Source: Pseudorasbora parva (lineage: Eukaryota; Chordata; Actinopteri; Cypriniformes; Gobionidae). Taken from it: DNA of 64,000 bases. This document shows, in pieces, positions 63,550 to 64,000 of this stretch (position 1 is the first letter of the stretch; each line of letters begins with the position of its first letter). The notes under the pieces are model-generated. The model saw only the letters and a list, made by a program, of their open reading frames with translations, had not been told where the DNA came from and did not search any database. The DNA lies in the NCBI RefSeq assembly GCF_024679245.1, contig NC_090177.1:23633950-23697949 (forward strand), given 5' to 3'. The position numbers and the translations under genes are program-made.

Positions 63550-63919
63550 TGTGACCCTGGACCACAAAACCAGTTATAAGTCGCACAGGTTTATTTGTGG
63601 CAATAGGCAACAACATTGTATGGGTCAAAATTATCGATTTTTCATTTATGCCTTAAAATCGTGTTCCATGAAGATGTTTTTTTTTAATTTCCTACCATAA
63701 ATATATAAAAACATTATTTTTAGGGCTAATATGCATTGCTTAGGATAATCCAAAAGGTCATTTGGACAATTTTAAAAGCAATTTTCTCAATATTTAGATT
63801 TTTTTGCACCCTCAGATTCCAGATTTTCAAATAGCCTAGTTGTATCTTGGCCAAATATTGTCCTATCCTAACAAACCATACATCAATGGAAAGCTTATTG
63901 TGCGACTGGTTTTGTCACA
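63550..63919. mobile_element. 370-bp MITE (TGTGACCCTGGACCACAAAA)
   Basis: The left end TGTGACCCTGGACCACAAAA, then ACCAGTTATAAG, is mirrored by GCGACTGGTTTTGTCACA, which has lost an inner block. TA flanks both sides. Central words such as CCATACATCAATGGAAAGCT are typical of this abundant fish repeat. Confidence 0.85.
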
Positions 63920-64000
63920 TAATGATCTTTTAAAACTGTTATTATGTTTTATTTCATGGGTGATATTTTACAGTTAAAGAATTGGTCTGTTTGTGACTTA

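Overview
The window is vertebrate nuclear DNA, and most likely from a cyprinid-like teleost. It is AT-rich, with intron-split genes, abundant microsatellites and a dense load of DNA transposons (hAT, Tc1/mariner, fold-back MITEs of the TTAAAGGG-TAGTTCACCC type) typical of carp and zebrafish relatives. There are no bacterial operons, CRISPR arrays or rRNA genes, and I recognise no convincing tRNA gene. The species cannot be named from the sequence alone.

Two protein-coding genes are supported, head to head with about 5 kb between their start codons. On the minus strand (852-6403) lies a complete six-exon gene for a LACTBL1-like protein, a membrane-anchored relative of serine beta-lactamases. 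All junctions have AG/GT signals and compatible phases, giving 565 codons plus stop. On the plus strand, ephb2 (EphB2 receptor tyrosine kinase) begins at 11422. Exon 1 (signal peptide), a 23-kb intron 1, exon 2 (65 bp), a 305-bp intron 2 and exon 3 (685 bp, ligand-binding domain) are present. The remaining exons lie beyond the right edge, so 35651-64000 is intron 3. EPHB2 and LACTBL1 are also neighbours in human, which supports both calls.

Layout: 1-851, 3' flank of lactbl1; 852-6403, lactbl1, with MITEs in its introns; 6404-11421, intergenic, with a long hairpin, microsatellites, a 514-bp MITE and the ephb2 promoter; 11522-34595, ephb2 intron 1, with two stacked transposon nests (20040-23012 and 26784-30529); 34596-35650, ephb2 exons 2-3; 35651-64000, intron 3, with hAT elements, fold-backs, two dead Tc1-like transposase copies and stretches of apparently unique sequence that could hold enhancers.

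No new biological system is evident. The observations most worth checking are the nested transposons with exact 8-bp target duplications, a short MITE that carries a RecQ-helicase-like peptide whose Walker-A lysine is replaced by glutamate in both copies, a lactbl1 splice acceptor whose pyrimidine tract is a transposon end, and three hairpins with long stems.
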